A stretch of DNA of 64,000 bases. Origin: CBDHDN01 sp965261585. Its GTDB lineage: Bacteria > Pseudomonadota > Alphaproteobacteria > UBA6615. The stretch lies in contig CBDHDN010000016.1 of NCBI GenBank assembly GCA_965261585.1, positions 76,876-140,875 on the forward strand. The letters are read 5' to 3'. Every line of letters starts with the position of its first letter. Within the stretch, counting starts at the first letter, position 1. Shown in pieces: positions 26,764 through 35,122 of this stretch. The position numbers and the translations under genes are program-made. A model generated the notes under the pieces. That model had not been told where the DNA came from. It searched no databases and saw only the letters and a program-made list of their open reading frames with translations.

Positions 26764-27884
26764 TACCGTGCCTCCGTCACGCGTTTGCGAATGTAATTGT
26801 TGACCAACACCGCGATCAGCACCATCACGCCGACGAACACCTTGAACCAGTCGGTGTTTACCCCGGTGAAGAAGATGCCCATCTGCACGGTGCCGAAGAT
26901 CAACGCGCCGAACGCGGCACCGATCGCCGAGCCGTAGCCGCCGGTCAACAGGGTGCCGCCGACGACCGTGGCGATAATCGCCTCGAACTCCTTGAGCAGG
27001 CCCCGCTGGGTGTCGGCCGAGCCGGCATCGAGCACCTGGATCGCCGCAAATATGGTTGCGGCGCAGGCCGTGCCGATGAACAGCAGGATCTTTACCCGCG
27101 CCACCGGCACACCGACATTGCGTGCCGCCACCGGATCGCCGCCGGTGGCAAAGATCCAGTTGCCGAAGCGGGTCCGCAGCAACACCCAGGTGGCGAGCGC
27201 CGTCAGCACGAACCACCAGATAACCGACACCGGAATGCCCCTGACCAGCGGCGAGCCGTCGGTCCGCGTCTGGATCCAACCGGCTTCGGCCAGCCAACGG
27301 AACGCGAAACCGAACACCTCGCTGGCGAACAACGGCGCCAGGAAGTCGCCCTCGATCATCGGCCGCAGGCCGGGGATCTGCGTCCGGCTGGTGATCGCCC
27401 GGGTGATGCCGATGGTCAGGCCGCGCAGGACGAACAGGCCGGCCAACGTGACAATGAACGACGGTAGTCCGGTTTTGACGACGATTTGACCATTGACGTA
27501 GCCGACCACTACGGCCAGCCCAAACGCGAACACGATCGCCGCCCAGATCGGCCATCCGAACTCGCTCACCGGTATTGCGATTGCGACGCCTGCAAAACCG
27601 ATCATCGAGCCGACGGAAAGGTCGAACTCGCCGGCAATCATCAACAGCGAGGCGAACACGGCCAGGATACCCAACTGCGCAGACACTTCGAGAAAGGTGA
27701 TGATGCCCTTCGAGCCGAACATGCCGCTGTTGCCGGCGACGATGCCGAAGAAGGCGAAGACCAGGATCGTCCCGGCAACCGCGCCGAGCTCGGGACGCGT
27801 CATCAGTTTGCTGATGAACGAGACCTTGCGAACGCGCTCGTCCGCGGGGCCCGTTCCGCCCGAACTCTGTGCTGCGTCAGCCAT
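26763..27884 (-). CDS. Sugar ABC transporter permease (RbsC family)
   Basis: This 373-residue membrane protein has about ten hydrophobic segments. The family signature GEFDLSVGSMIGFAGV (around residues 85-100) and TYG/GGTLLTGGYGSAIGAAFGAL near the C-terminus are typical of RbsC/FrcC permeases. It is the first gene of a two-gene operon with the ATPase. The sugar-binding protein expected upstream is not adjacent; the nearest, at 31518, is divergent and separated by IS-F and A4. Confidence 0.92.
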   Translation of the reverse strand: MADAAQSSGGTGPADERVRKVSFISKLMTRPELGAVAGTILVFAFFGIVAGNSGMFGSKGIITFLEVSAQLGILAVFASLLMIAGEFDLSVGSMIGFAGVAIAIPVSEFGWPIWAAIVFAFGLAVVVGYVNGQIVVKTGLPSFIVTLAGLFVLRGLTIGITRAITSRTQIPGLRPMIEGDFLAPLFASEVFGFAFRWLAEAGWIQTRTDGSPLVRGIPVSVIWWFVLTALATWVLLRTRFGNWIFATGGDPVAARNVGVPVARVKILLFIGTACAATIFAAIQVLDAGSADTQRGLLKEFEAIIATVVGGTLLTGGYGSAIGAAFGALIFGTVQMGIFFTGVNTDWFKVFVGVMVLIAVLVNNYIRKRVTEAR

Positions 27885-28082
27885 GGTCTTTCCCCTAGGC
27901 CTGCCCTGGCACCGCAGTCAGTCCAGCCTGTTCAACGCCGAAGTCGGTGAGGCGTCTCGATGACTTAGCGGTAGCGTAGTGCTGGGCAGCCTTCCAAGCT
28001 CTTGCGACTACCGCAGACGTGCAGCAGCCCATCTCCAGAGTACCCCAGCGGCGCAAGGAGCCGCAAGCGGCGGCGGCAGTTG

Positions 28083-28427
28083 CTACTGGGAGCTATGCCC
28101 AAAAGTTGGTGACGGGCTGATCAGGCGTCGTTTTGGATTTGCTGGGAACGTCACTCCCTGGATGACCTCGGCGAGATGGTCTGATCCGTCGAGCCTGCGC
28201 CATTTTCTCCTGGCGCTCAACAGCAGCTTGAACACCATGGTAAGCGCCGTCTTGCGCGACAAGCATCCCTTGGTCTTGGCGGTCCTGAGGCGGACCGGCA
28301 GCGAAGGTGCTCTCGACGGGGTTGGTCGAGCGCACGTGCTTCCAGTGCTCGGCCGCCTTGTCATACTTGGCGCCGTAGGCATCGACGAAGAAGTCGAAGG
28401 CCTTGTCGGCATCGGTAACTTGCAGCC
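28083..28427 (-). pseudogene. Remnant of an IS256-family transposase (different from IS-C)
   Basis: Translation of the minus strand gives the C-terminal block typical of IS256 transposases (EHWKHVRSTNPVESTFA, then RLRTAKTKGCLSRKTAL). One extra base near 28295 breaks it. The N-terminal two thirds are absent; the remnant was cut at its upstream side by IS-F. The 198 bp before it (27885-28082) shows no gene. Confidence 0.75.
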
Positions 28428-28509
28428 ATTAGCTCTGCTACTGGTGTAGCTGCCGCGTCAAGTTGTCCGCTTTATGTAGCGCATGATTTGTCCGCTGTTG
28501 TGGTGGTTG

Positions 28510-28561
28510 GCCCTGTGGGGTTGTGGGCAAGGCGGCAGCCTTGTCCCCAAACCCACAGGGC
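28510..28561. terminator. Strong compound hairpin at the 3' end of the IS-F transposase gene
   Basis: The outer stem GCCCTGTGGG/CCCACAGGGC and inner stem CAAGG/CCTTG enclose a 6-base loop. It lies between the transposase stop (28692) and the element end, with no T-run. It may terminate or shield transcription. Confidence 0.5.
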
Positions 28562-29777
28562 TTGCCGCGTCGCGGTCATTCACGCGGCCTGTTCGATCGG
28601 TGCGCTCGCCTGCGGCGGCGCGAGCTCGGCGATACGGTGCGGTCCCCAGAACAGGGCGAGCGCTCCGTCGGGGTATTCATGCACGCACACCTTAGGCGCG
28701 CACGAAGTGCGGGCGCAGCCGTGAAGGCGGTATCTGCAAGCTCCGGCCGCGCCAGCGCACGGTGTTGTCGTTGCCGACCTGGCGGTTCTCGCGCACGCAC
28801 AGCACCTCGCGCCACTGCTCGGGCCGGCACGGCACGAAGGCCGAGCCCGTCTCCTCGGCCGCCACCGCGAAGCGGGCGTTGTGCTCGGGCAAGTAGACCT
28901 CGGCGATGAACCGGTTGGCGGCGGCCACGGTCGCGATCCCGGCCAGCGCCAGCTCCTTGACCAGGCGGTCCTGGAGCGTGCGGAAGGCGCGCTCCGAGCG
29001 GCCGCGCGCCTCCGGCGAGTACGCCGCGATGTGCTCGATGCCGAGTTCGGCCAGCGCCCGGCCGACCTGGGTCAGCCGCTCCTTCGAGACCTTGCCGCCG
29101 GCCTCCGGCGTGTGGAAGTAGTGGCTGCCGCGGTCGGTATAGAGCGCGCAGAACAGACCCTCGGCGGAGATCGTCTCGGCAAGCCCGTGGAAGCTCGAGG
29201 CGGTCCCTTCCTCGGCCACCAGGAACGCCGAGTAGAGCTCGCTCGTCGCATCGTCCAGTGTCGCCACCAGGTCGAGCGGCGCATGGCCGGCCAGCCAGGC
29301 GTGGCGCGAGGCGTCCTGGTGCACCAGCATGCCCGCCATCGGCCGGCGCGGCCGCTTGCGCCGGTGCGCGCCACGCCGCGGCGCCGCACGCACCAAGCCC
29401 GCCGACTGCAGCGCAAGACGCGTCACCGTGTAGCCCAGCTTGTACCCATGCCGCTTGACCAGCTTCTCGTGGAAATGCTTCACGGTGAAGTCGCCGTACA
29501 GCTCCTCATACAGCCCCCGCATTCGCGATAGCTCGCTCGCCGCCGCACGGTGGGCGACGGCTTGCCAACACGCCTGTCCGCAAGCCCGGGCACACCCTCC
29601 TCGCGATACCGTTCACGCCAACGCCGGAACGTCCGACCGCTCATCCCGAGTAACTCTCCCGTCTCCTCCTGCGTCAACTCCCCGCGTTCGTGCCGCTCCA
29701 ATAGCTCCCCTCTCTGCCAACCTCACTGAGACACCGGCCCCCTTGGAATTACTGTAGGGCGGTGGAGGTGAATACCA

Positions 29778-30266
29778 ATGACCGCAGAGAGAGAATCGAT
29801 GACATTGCAAGAGATGGACGCTCCGGCCCTGGGGGTCGAGGAGCGTCGCGACGAGGCCCCCGGGGCCGGAGCCAGCCACGCGCGGCCAACGCCGGACCCG
29901 GAGGTCGTGGCCAAGCCGAAGAGGCGCAAGTTCACCGCGCAGTATCGACTGCGGATTCTGGAGGAGGCAGAGAGCTGCACGCAGCCCGGCGAGGTGGGCC
30001 GGCTGCTTCGCCGCGAGGGGCTGTACAGCTCCCATCTGACGGAATGGCGCAGGGCGCGGCGTGAGGGGTCGCTTCAAGGCCTGACCCCGAGCAAACGCGG
30101 TCGGAAGCCCGCCGAGCGCAACCCCCTCAGCGCGAAGGTGCACGAGCTCGAGGCGAAAGTGGCTCGGCTGGAGAAGGAGCTGCACACCGCCCATACGATC
30201 CTGGACGTCCAGGGAAAAGTTGCCGGGCTGCTGGGATTCAGCCTCGAACACGGGAAGGACTGCTGA
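29778..30266 (+). CDS. IS-A4 transposase OrfA
   Basis: This 162-residue IS3-type OrfA has a helix-turn-helix around residues 58-90 and a C-terminal coiled coil. Its TGA overlaps the orfB ATG (TGATG at 30264-30268), implying reinitiation rather than the frameshifting common in IS3. It is intact. Confidence 0.9.
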   Translation: MTAERESMTLQEMDAPALGVEERRDEAPGAGASHARPTPDPEVVAKPKRRKFTAQYRLRILEEAESCTQPGEVGRLLRREGLYSSHLTEWRRARREGSLQGLTPSKRGRKPAERNPLSAKVHELEAKVARLEKELHTAHTILDVQGKVAGLLGFSLEHGKDC

Positions 30267-31267
30267 TGGCCGTCCAGCCGCTCGCATCGCAGGTCGGCGT
30301 GGCGCCGGCGTGCCGAGCGCTGGGGGTGCCACGGGCTTCCTTCTACCGTCGTCAGAGGCCCGCTCCCGGGCATCAGCAGCCCCGTCCTACGCCCGCCCGG
30401 GCCCTGTGTGCGTCCGAACGCGCGCACGTCCTCGACGTGCTCGCCAGCCCGCGCTTCGTCGACCGGTCACCGGCCGAGGTCGTCGCGACGCTGCTCGATG
30501 AAGGCCAGTATCTGTGCGCCGAGCGCACGATGTACCGGATCCTGGCCGCGAACCAGCCGGTGCGAGAGCGGCGCAATCAGCGCAGTCATCCCTGCTACAC
30601 CAAGCCCGAGCTGGTGGCCACGGGCCCCAACCAGACCTGGTCCTGGGATATCACCCGGCTCCGGGGGCCCAAACGCTGGACGTCCTTCTACCTCTATGTC
30701 TTGCTCGACATCTTCAGCCGCTGCGTCGTGGGCTGGATGGTTGCCGATCGGGAGAACGCCGCGCTCGCCGCGACGCTGATCGAGGAAACCTGTCTCAAGC
30801 AAGGCATCGAGCCCCAGGTGCTCACCCTGCATTCGGACCGCGGCGCGCCGATGACCAGCAAGTGTACCGCCCAACTCCTCGCCGACCTCGGGGTCACCCG
30901 CTCTCTGAGCCGCCCCCAGGTCAGCGATGACAACCCGTTCTCCGAAGCGCAGTTCAAGACCCTGAAGTATCACCCCGGCTTCCCTGGGCGCTTCGAAGAC
31001 ATTACCGCCGCCATCGCCTTCTGCCGGTCGTTCTTCCCCTGGTACAACACCGAGCACCGCCATGCCGGGATCGCGATGCTCACCCCCGATGATGTCCATC
31101 ATCACCGGGCACCGGATGTGCTGGCTCAGCGCGGACGTACCCTGCAAGCCGCCTGGGCCCTTCACCCCGAACGCTTCGTCCACGGCACCCCGAAACCCGC
31201 CCCGCTTCCCGAAGCCGTCTGGATCAACCCACCCGCCACTTCCACAACAGGAGAAACGAGTCGGTAA
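30266..31267 (+). CDS. IS-A4 transposase OrfB (DDE integrase core), intact
   Basis: This 333-residue transposase is the only complete OrfB among the four IS-A copies. The DDE triad is in SWDITRLRG, LHSDRGAPM and SEAQFKTLKY, followed by a C-terminal RHAGI-containing block usual in IS3 OrfB. It stops 39 bp from the element end. It is the probable source of activity for the IS-A family in this region. Confidence 0.93.
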   Translation: MAVQPLASQVGVAPACRALGVPRASFYRRQRPAPGHQQPRPTPARALCASERAHVLDVLASPRFVDRSPAEVVATLLDEGQYLCAERTMYRILAANQPVRERRNQRSHPCYTKPELVATGPNQTWSWDITRLRGPKRWTSFYLYVLLDIFSRCVVGWMVADRENAALAATLIEETCLKQGIEPQVLTLHSDRGAPMTSKCTAQLLADLGVTRSLSRPQVSDDNPFSEAQFKTLKYHPGFPGRFEDITAAIAFCRSFFPWYNTEHRHAGIAMLTPDDVHHHRAPDVLAQRGRTLQAAWALHPERFVHGTPKPAPLPEAVWINPPATSTTGETSR

Positions 31268-31473
31268 ATAGAAACCGTCGGTGTCTCAAAGTCGTTGACA
31301 GGTTCCGTAGCACCTGCGCCCGCCCCATCCTCGCCCCCGCAAAAAACCTCCTTGGAGCGATTCCAGAAACGGTCACTTCGCGCGCTACATAATCCGGACA
31401 ACTCACACGCTATCTACAATTAGCTCTGCTACTGGTTGCTGCGGGGCGAATACCGTCGTACAGTTAGGATCTG

Positions 31474-31505
31474 ACATAACAACGCACCTACATAACAACG
31501 CATCT
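31474..31505. repeat. Two 16-bp tandem repeats just upstream of the sugar-binding protein gene
   Basis: ACATAACAACGCACCT is followed directly by ACATAACAACGCATCT (one mismatch). They end immediately before the AGGGAGGA ribosome site (31506-31513) of the 31518 gene. They may be a repressor-binding pair or a leader duplication. Confidence 0.6.
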
Positions 31506-31517
31506 AGGGAGGAACAT

Positions 31518-32456
31518 ATGAAGAAGCTAACACTTGCACTGGCCGCGGTGGTCCTGGCCGTCGGCATGACCAGTACGGCAATGGCCCAGCGCATCATCGT
31601 CGTGGTGCACGGCCAGGCGGCCGACCCCTTCTGGTCCGTCGTGAAGAATGGCGTTGATGCCGCGGCGGCTGATATGGGTGTCACCGTTGAATACCGGGCG
31701 CCCGGCACGTTTGACATGGTGGCTATGGCCCAGATGATTGATGCCGCTGTCGCGTCGAACCCGGATGGGATCGCCGTGTCGCTGCCCGACGCCGATGCCC
31801 TTGGTACCGCGATTCGTGATGCCGTCGCCGCCGGTATTCCGGTGGTGTCCATGAATTCGGGGAGCGACGATTTCAAGGCTCTCGGCGTCATGGCGCATGT
31901 TGGCCAAACGGAGTATGAGGCCGGTGTGGGCGGCGGCGAGCGGATGAAGGCCGCCGGCGTCACAAACGCGATCTGCTTCAACCAGGAGGTCGGTAACGTT
32001 GCGCTCGACCGGCGCTGCGCAGGCTTCGCCGAAGGCCTCGGCGAGGGCTCCAAGGTCACGGTATTGACCGGACCAGCCATCGGCGACCCGACGGCGGCGC
32101 GCAATGCAATCACCGCGGCGTTGAATCGGAATCCCGATCTCGACGGCCTCCTGACGCTTGGTCCGACGGGTGCAGACCCGGCCCTCGCGGCGCTCGAGGA
32201 AGCCGAAAAGCTGGATGAGATCGTCTTCGGCACGTTTGACTTGTCGCCGTCTGTGCTCGAGGCGCTGCGGGACGGTAAGATGGCTTTCGCCATCGACCAA
32301 CAGCAGTTCCTCCAGGGCTACCTCTCCGTCGTCATGCTGACGCAATTCGCCAAGTTCGGCGTGATGCCGGCCAACGTTGTGCAGACCGGACCGGGATTTG
32401 TAACGCAAGACAATGCCGCTCAGGTCATCGACTTAGCCAAACAAGGCATTCGTTAG
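31518..32456 (+). CDS. Periplasmic sugar-binding protein of an ABC importer (RbsB-like)
   Basis: This 312-residue protein has a signal peptide (MKKLTLALAAVVLAVG..., cleavage after TAMA near residue 23). A two-lobed periplasmic-binding fold follows: IIVVVHGQAADPFWSVVKNG at the start, IPVVSMNSGSD in the hinge region, and FGTFDLSPSVLEAL later. The strong AGGGAGGA site fixes the start. It is the likely partner of the RbsC-type permease and ATPase at 25888-27884. Those are divergent and now 3.6 kb away because of IS-F with A4. Ligand is unknown, probably a monosaccharide. Confidence 0.88.
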   Translation: MKKLTLALAAVVLAVGMTSTAMAQRIIVVVHGQAADPFWSVVKNGVDAAAADMGVTVEYRAPGTFDMVAMAQMIDAAVASNPDGIAVSLPDADALGTAIRDAVAAGIPVVSMNSGSDDFKALGVMAHVGQTEYEAGVGGGERMKAAGVTNAICFNQEVGNVALDRRCAGFAEGLGEGSKVTVLTGPAIGDPTAARNAITAALNRNPDLDGLLTLGPTGADPALAALEEAEKLDEIVFGTFDLSPSVLEALRDGKMAFAIDQQQFLQGYLSVVMLTQFAKFGVMPANVVQTGPGFVTQDNAAQVIDLAKQGIR

Positions 32457-32477
32457 CCTAACCGGCGGGAGTTATGG

Positions 32478-32501
32478 GGGGCCCGGGGGTGGGCGGGCCC
32501 C
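32478..32501 (+). terminator. GC-rich terminator-like hairpin after the sugar-binding protein gene
   Basis: GGGGCCC (32478-32484) pairs with GGGCCCC (32495-32501) around a G-rich loop, followed by a short pyrimidine run (TCTTCC). It sits 22 bp after the stop. The remaining 200 bp to the next gene show no feature. Confidence 0.5.
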
Positions 32502-32703
32502 TCTTCCCGCCCACTCCACGTTCGTATGCGCGGCGCCGAGAGACGGCATTGTCGGTGCCGGCCGTGCGAGACGGCGTGAGTTGCTCTTCTCCCTGGATCC
32601 CGCGAACGCCGCTGGGTCCAGTGCCTGAGCAGAGGAAGTCCGCCCTTGCGCCGGCGCCGGCCAAGACGCCGCCCACCCTCGTGGCTGTCAGGGAGGGTTC
32701 GAA

Positions 32704-33552
32704 ATGAACGACAGCGCTCGCAATCGACCCAGTCAGGACGTTGGCAACGTCCTGCTGCTGGAACACGTCAACGTCACGATACCCGACCAGGAGACGGCAA
32801 CGACCTTCTACGTCACCGGGCTCGGATTTACGCGCGATCCCTACATGATGGTCGGATCGGACAACATGTGGGTCAACGTCGGCCGGCAGCAGTTCCACAT
32901 GCCGAAGGGGCCGCCGCAACGGTTCAGGGGCGTGGTCGGCCTGGTCGTACCCGACATCGAGGCACTGGAGGAGAGGCTGTCCGGCGTGGCCGGCGCCCTC
33001 GAGGGCACCCTGTTCGAGTTCCGTTCGCACAAGGACGTCATCGACGTGACCGGTCCGTGGGGTAACACATTTCGGCTGCACGCGTCGGTCGCTGGATTTC
33101 CCGGCGCGCTCGGCCTGGCCTATCTGGAGATCGCCGTACCGGCGGGGACGGCAAACGACATCGCGGCGTTTTATGAGCAAGCGCTGCGCGCCCCGGCACG
33201 GGTGCGCGACGTTGGATCGGGCAGCGCGCGCGCCGAGGTCTGCGTTGGCCCCGGGCAGCGGCTCATCTATCGGGAGTCGGCGGGTGCCGCAGCCGACTAC
33301 GACGGACACCACATCGCGATCTACGTGGCGGATTTCTCGGGACCCTACGATTGGTTGAACGAGAGAGGACTCGTGACGGTGGAAGACAATGACCATCAAT
33401 ACAGGTGCCAGGACCTCGTGCCGCCGCACGGCGGACGCGCCATCTGGACCCTGGAGCACGAGATCAGGAGCCTGCATCATCCCCACTGGAATCGCTGGCT
33501 TGTCAACCGAGCCGGCCCCGATCAGCTCGGCGGTTTGCGTCTATCGCCTTAG
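32704..33552 (+). CDS. Two-domain VOC (glyoxalase/bleomycin-resistance fold) protein
   Basis: This 282-residue protein has an N-terminal VOC module from LEHVNVTIPDQETATTFY to about residue 125. A second one follows (LAYLEIAVPAGTANDIAAFY to HHIAIYVADF). Such tandem modules form one metal site, as in extradiol dioxygenases and some isomerases. Candidate ligands are His in LEHVNV, His in HHIAIY and a late Glu in WTLEHEI. It follows the sugar-binding protein on the same strand, but a hairpin lies between. Function unknown. Confidence 0.8.
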   Translation: MNDSARNRPSQDVGNVLLLEHVNVTIPDQETATTFYVTGLGFTRDPYMMVGSDNMWVNVGRQQFHMPKGPPQRFRGVVGLVVPDIEALEERLSGVAGALEGTLFEFRSHKDVIDVTGPWGNTFRLHASVAGFPGALGLAYLEIAVPAGTANDIAAFYEQALRAPARVRDVGSGSARAEVCVGPGQRLIYRESAGAAADYDGHHIAIYVADFSGPYDWLNERGLVTVEDNDHQYRCQDLVPPHGGRAIWTLEHEIRSLHHPHWNRWLVNRAGPDQLGGLRLSP

Positions 33553-33713
33553 CCTGAGGACCTTGCAGCCAAAGCTTGCGCCCGCTGAGCGCTCGCCGCC
33601 GCGACCTCACTCTGGTCGAGCAGTCTCTCGATTACGCAGAAGCCTTCTCCCTTTGTTAGCTGGTGGACGATCCGGTCGACGTCGCCGGATATGCAAAAAG
33701 TAACGTATTCACA
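33549..33713 (-). pseudogene. Possible remnant of a phytanoyl-CoA dioxygenase-like gene
   Basis: The minus strand reads an open stretch with VDRIVHQLTKGEGFCVIERL then LDQSEVAAA, which resembles the N-terminus of PhyH-family proteins (gap-VIExLL-EVAA). There is no start codon in a good position and the rest is missing; TAA at 33549-33551 ends it. The call rests on one short similarity seen by eye. The remainder of 33553-33852 holds nothing else. Confidence 0.25.
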
Positions 33714-33852
33714 TCAGCTGAAGGCCATTCAGCGTCACCATGGCGTGACGGAATCCGGCGGCGACAAGCACCGAGTCTAGACCAGCCTGCACTCACCATT
33801 CACTTACAAGGCGACTCCAGCTTATCGCGCTCGTCATAAGCCGTTGAAAAAA

Positions 33853-33925
33853 TGGTGGGCCCGGCAGGATTCGAACCTGCGACATGACCGTATGAGTGAC
33901 GGTCCGACCACCCAACGGATCGACC
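33853..33925 (-). pseudogene. tRNA-like remnant lacking the 5' acceptor strand
   Basis: The minus strand contains a perfect T arm (GCAGG-TTCGAAT-CCTGC), then CGGGCCC and ACCA, as in many bacterial tRNAs. An upstream arm, ACCGT-CACTCAT-ACGGT, has a 7-base loop but A instead of U at the position before the would-be anticodon. A D-arm-like CGAT...GTCG precedes it. The 5' strand needed to pair with CGGGCCC is absent. It may be a decayed tRNA (Met-like 3' half) or an old attachment-site duplicate. Confidence 0.4.
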
Positions 33926-34020
33926 TTGTCTGCGTTTCGCCGCAATTTCACGACACCCGTTGACACTATGTTGATACCAAGAAGCTTGGCGAATATCTCC
34001 TCTGTATTTCAACAAGATAA

Positions 34021-34095
34021 TGGTGGGCGCGGCTGGGATTGAACCAGCGACTTCTCGCATGTGAAACGAGCGCTCTACCGCTGAGCTACGCGCCC
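34021..34095 (-). tRNA. tRNA-Val (anticodon CAC)
   Basis: The full cloverleaf is visible: acceptor GGGCGCG/CGCGCCC, D arm GCTC...GAGC, anticodon stem CTCGT/GCGAG with loop TTCACAT (anticodon CAC, reading GTG), T arm GCTGG-TTCAATC-CCAGC and an encoded CCA. It reads GTG valine codons, which are common in this GC-rich genome. Confidence 0.93.
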
Positions 34096-34254
34096 CCGCT
34101 GACGGTCGGTTGATTGCTATAGGAGCGCCGCAGGGGCGCTGTCAAGAAAGCCCCTATCTCCGACTCTGGGCCTCGTATAGGGTGCCGGCCGGCCGCTGCG
34201 CCGGGACTTGCCGGCGGGCGGCCGCCCGGCGAGTCCAGCGGGGATTCTTGCGAC

Positions 34255-35094
34255 ATGCGATACCTGGCGCGGACGGCGGCGATTGCGGCGGCGGCGATGC
34301 TTGCCGGCGAGCCGGTGGCCGGGGCGGCCGAGCCGCCGACCGGCTACACGGCGTCTTACAAGGTCTATACCGCCGGGCTTCATGCCCTCGACTTCGAATT
34401 GGCCGCGACCGTTGCGGCCGAGCGCTTCGTGGCACGCATGTCGGCGAGCCCGTACGGCATCATCGCCAAGTTCATCCCGTGGGCGCTGGAGGCGTCGAGC
34501 GCCGGCGTGTTGGCGGCTGGCGAGCTAAGACCGCGGCGCCACCGCAGCGCCACTTGGTGGCGCGGCGAGCAGCGCTGGGTCGAGATCGACTTCGACGGCG
34601 AGGGTCCCGTGGACCTGCGGGCCGAGCCGGCCAGCGAAGGCGACGGCATGGGCGCGATCGCGGCCGCCATGCTGGTCGGCGCCATCGATCCGGTCAGCGC
34701 CATCAACGGTATTATCCTGAGCAACGCCGACGGCGTGCTGTGCCCGCCGCGCACCCCGGTCTTCGACGGCCGCCGGCGTTACGACATGGTGATGGAGCGC
34801 CTGCCGGCACGCACTCTCAAGGGGCGCGGCGATCGCTATGGCGGTGTCGTGGAGGGCTGCCGCCTGACCCTCGAGCCGGTGGCCGGCAAGCGCGACGACG
34901 ACGAGGCGCGCACGTTCCCCATCATCGCCTGGTTCGCCGCCCTGCCGGGCGGCGGGCCGATGGTGCCGGTGCGCCTGGAGCTGCGGACGAAGTACGGCCA
35001 GACGCTTGCGCATCTGCGCCGCCTGCGCCTGGCCGACGGCCGGGTCGTCTTCGGTGACCAAGACGACGAGCGACAGGCCGCGCAACGGCGCTAG
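34255..35094 (+). CDS. DUF3108 family exported protein
   Basis: This 279-residue protein starts with a signal peptide (MRYLARTAAIAAAAMLAGEP..., cleavage near AGA|AEPP). The mature part begins TGYTASYKVYTAGLHALDFE, matching the DUF3108 opening strand pattern. The family is periplasmic and beta-rich; its function is not established. It is convergent with gph (28-bp gap). The start is the first ATG of the open frame; no strong ribosome site is seen. Confidence 0.75.
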   Translation: MRYLARTAAIAAAAMLAGEPVAGAAEPPTGYTASYKVYTAGLHALDFELAATVAAERFVARMSASPYGIIAKFIPWALEASSAGVLAAGELRPRRHRSATWWRGEQRWVEIDFDGEGPVDLRAEPASEGDGMGAIAAAMLVGAIDPVSAINGIILSNADGVLCPPRTPVFDGRRRYDMVMERLPARTLKGRGDRYGGVVEGCRLTLEPVAGKRDDDEARTFPIIAWFAALPGGGPMVPVRLELRTKYGQTLAHLRRLRLADGRVVFGDQDDERQAAQRR

Positions 35095-35122
35095 CACCCG
35101 GATTTCCGTCAGCGTCGACCCA

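Larger units (their letters stand above)
29709..31306 (+). mobile_element. IS-A copy 4 (A4), intact, inside IS-F
   Basis: This 1598-bp element is the reference copy. The ends are CCTCTCTGCC at 29709 and GGTTCC at 31306. The clean 5-bp duplication seen at A1-A3 is not present; TAGC occurs close to both ends and could be a 4-bp duplication with a few extra element bases. Both ORFs are open. Confidence 0.9.
28692..31328 (-). pseudogene. ISNCY-family transposase of IS-F, split by IS-A4 and frameshifted
   Basis: The reconstructed start is ATG at 31326-31328 with AAGGAGG about 25 bp upstream. Seven or eight codons (MGRAQVL) precede the A4 insertion. The frame then continues at about 29701 (LERHERGELTQEE, helix-turn-helix GELLGMSGRTFRRWRERY) and shifts near 29530. 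It runs on through the DDE domain: Asp in MLVHQDASRH, Asp in ALYTDRGSHYF, Glu in ARGRSERAFRTLQ. It cannot be functional in this state. Confidence 0.85.
28445..31418 (-). mobile_element. IS-F, ISNCY/IS1202-like, containing IS-A4
   Basis: The terminal inverted repeats begin TGTAG and share AGTTGTCCG and TTATGTAGCGC. A 17-bp direct duplication (ATTAGCTCTGCTACTGG) flanks it at 28428-28444 and 31419-31435. Long duplications are known for IS1202-type elements. Without A4 the element would be about 1.37 kb. Confidence 0.85.

Noticed and set aside
25891..27555. A 555-residue fusion of permease-like and ATPase sequence
   Set aside because: The upstream 260 codons are the permease gene read in the wrong frame; a TAATG junction at 26761-26765 gives two normal genes.
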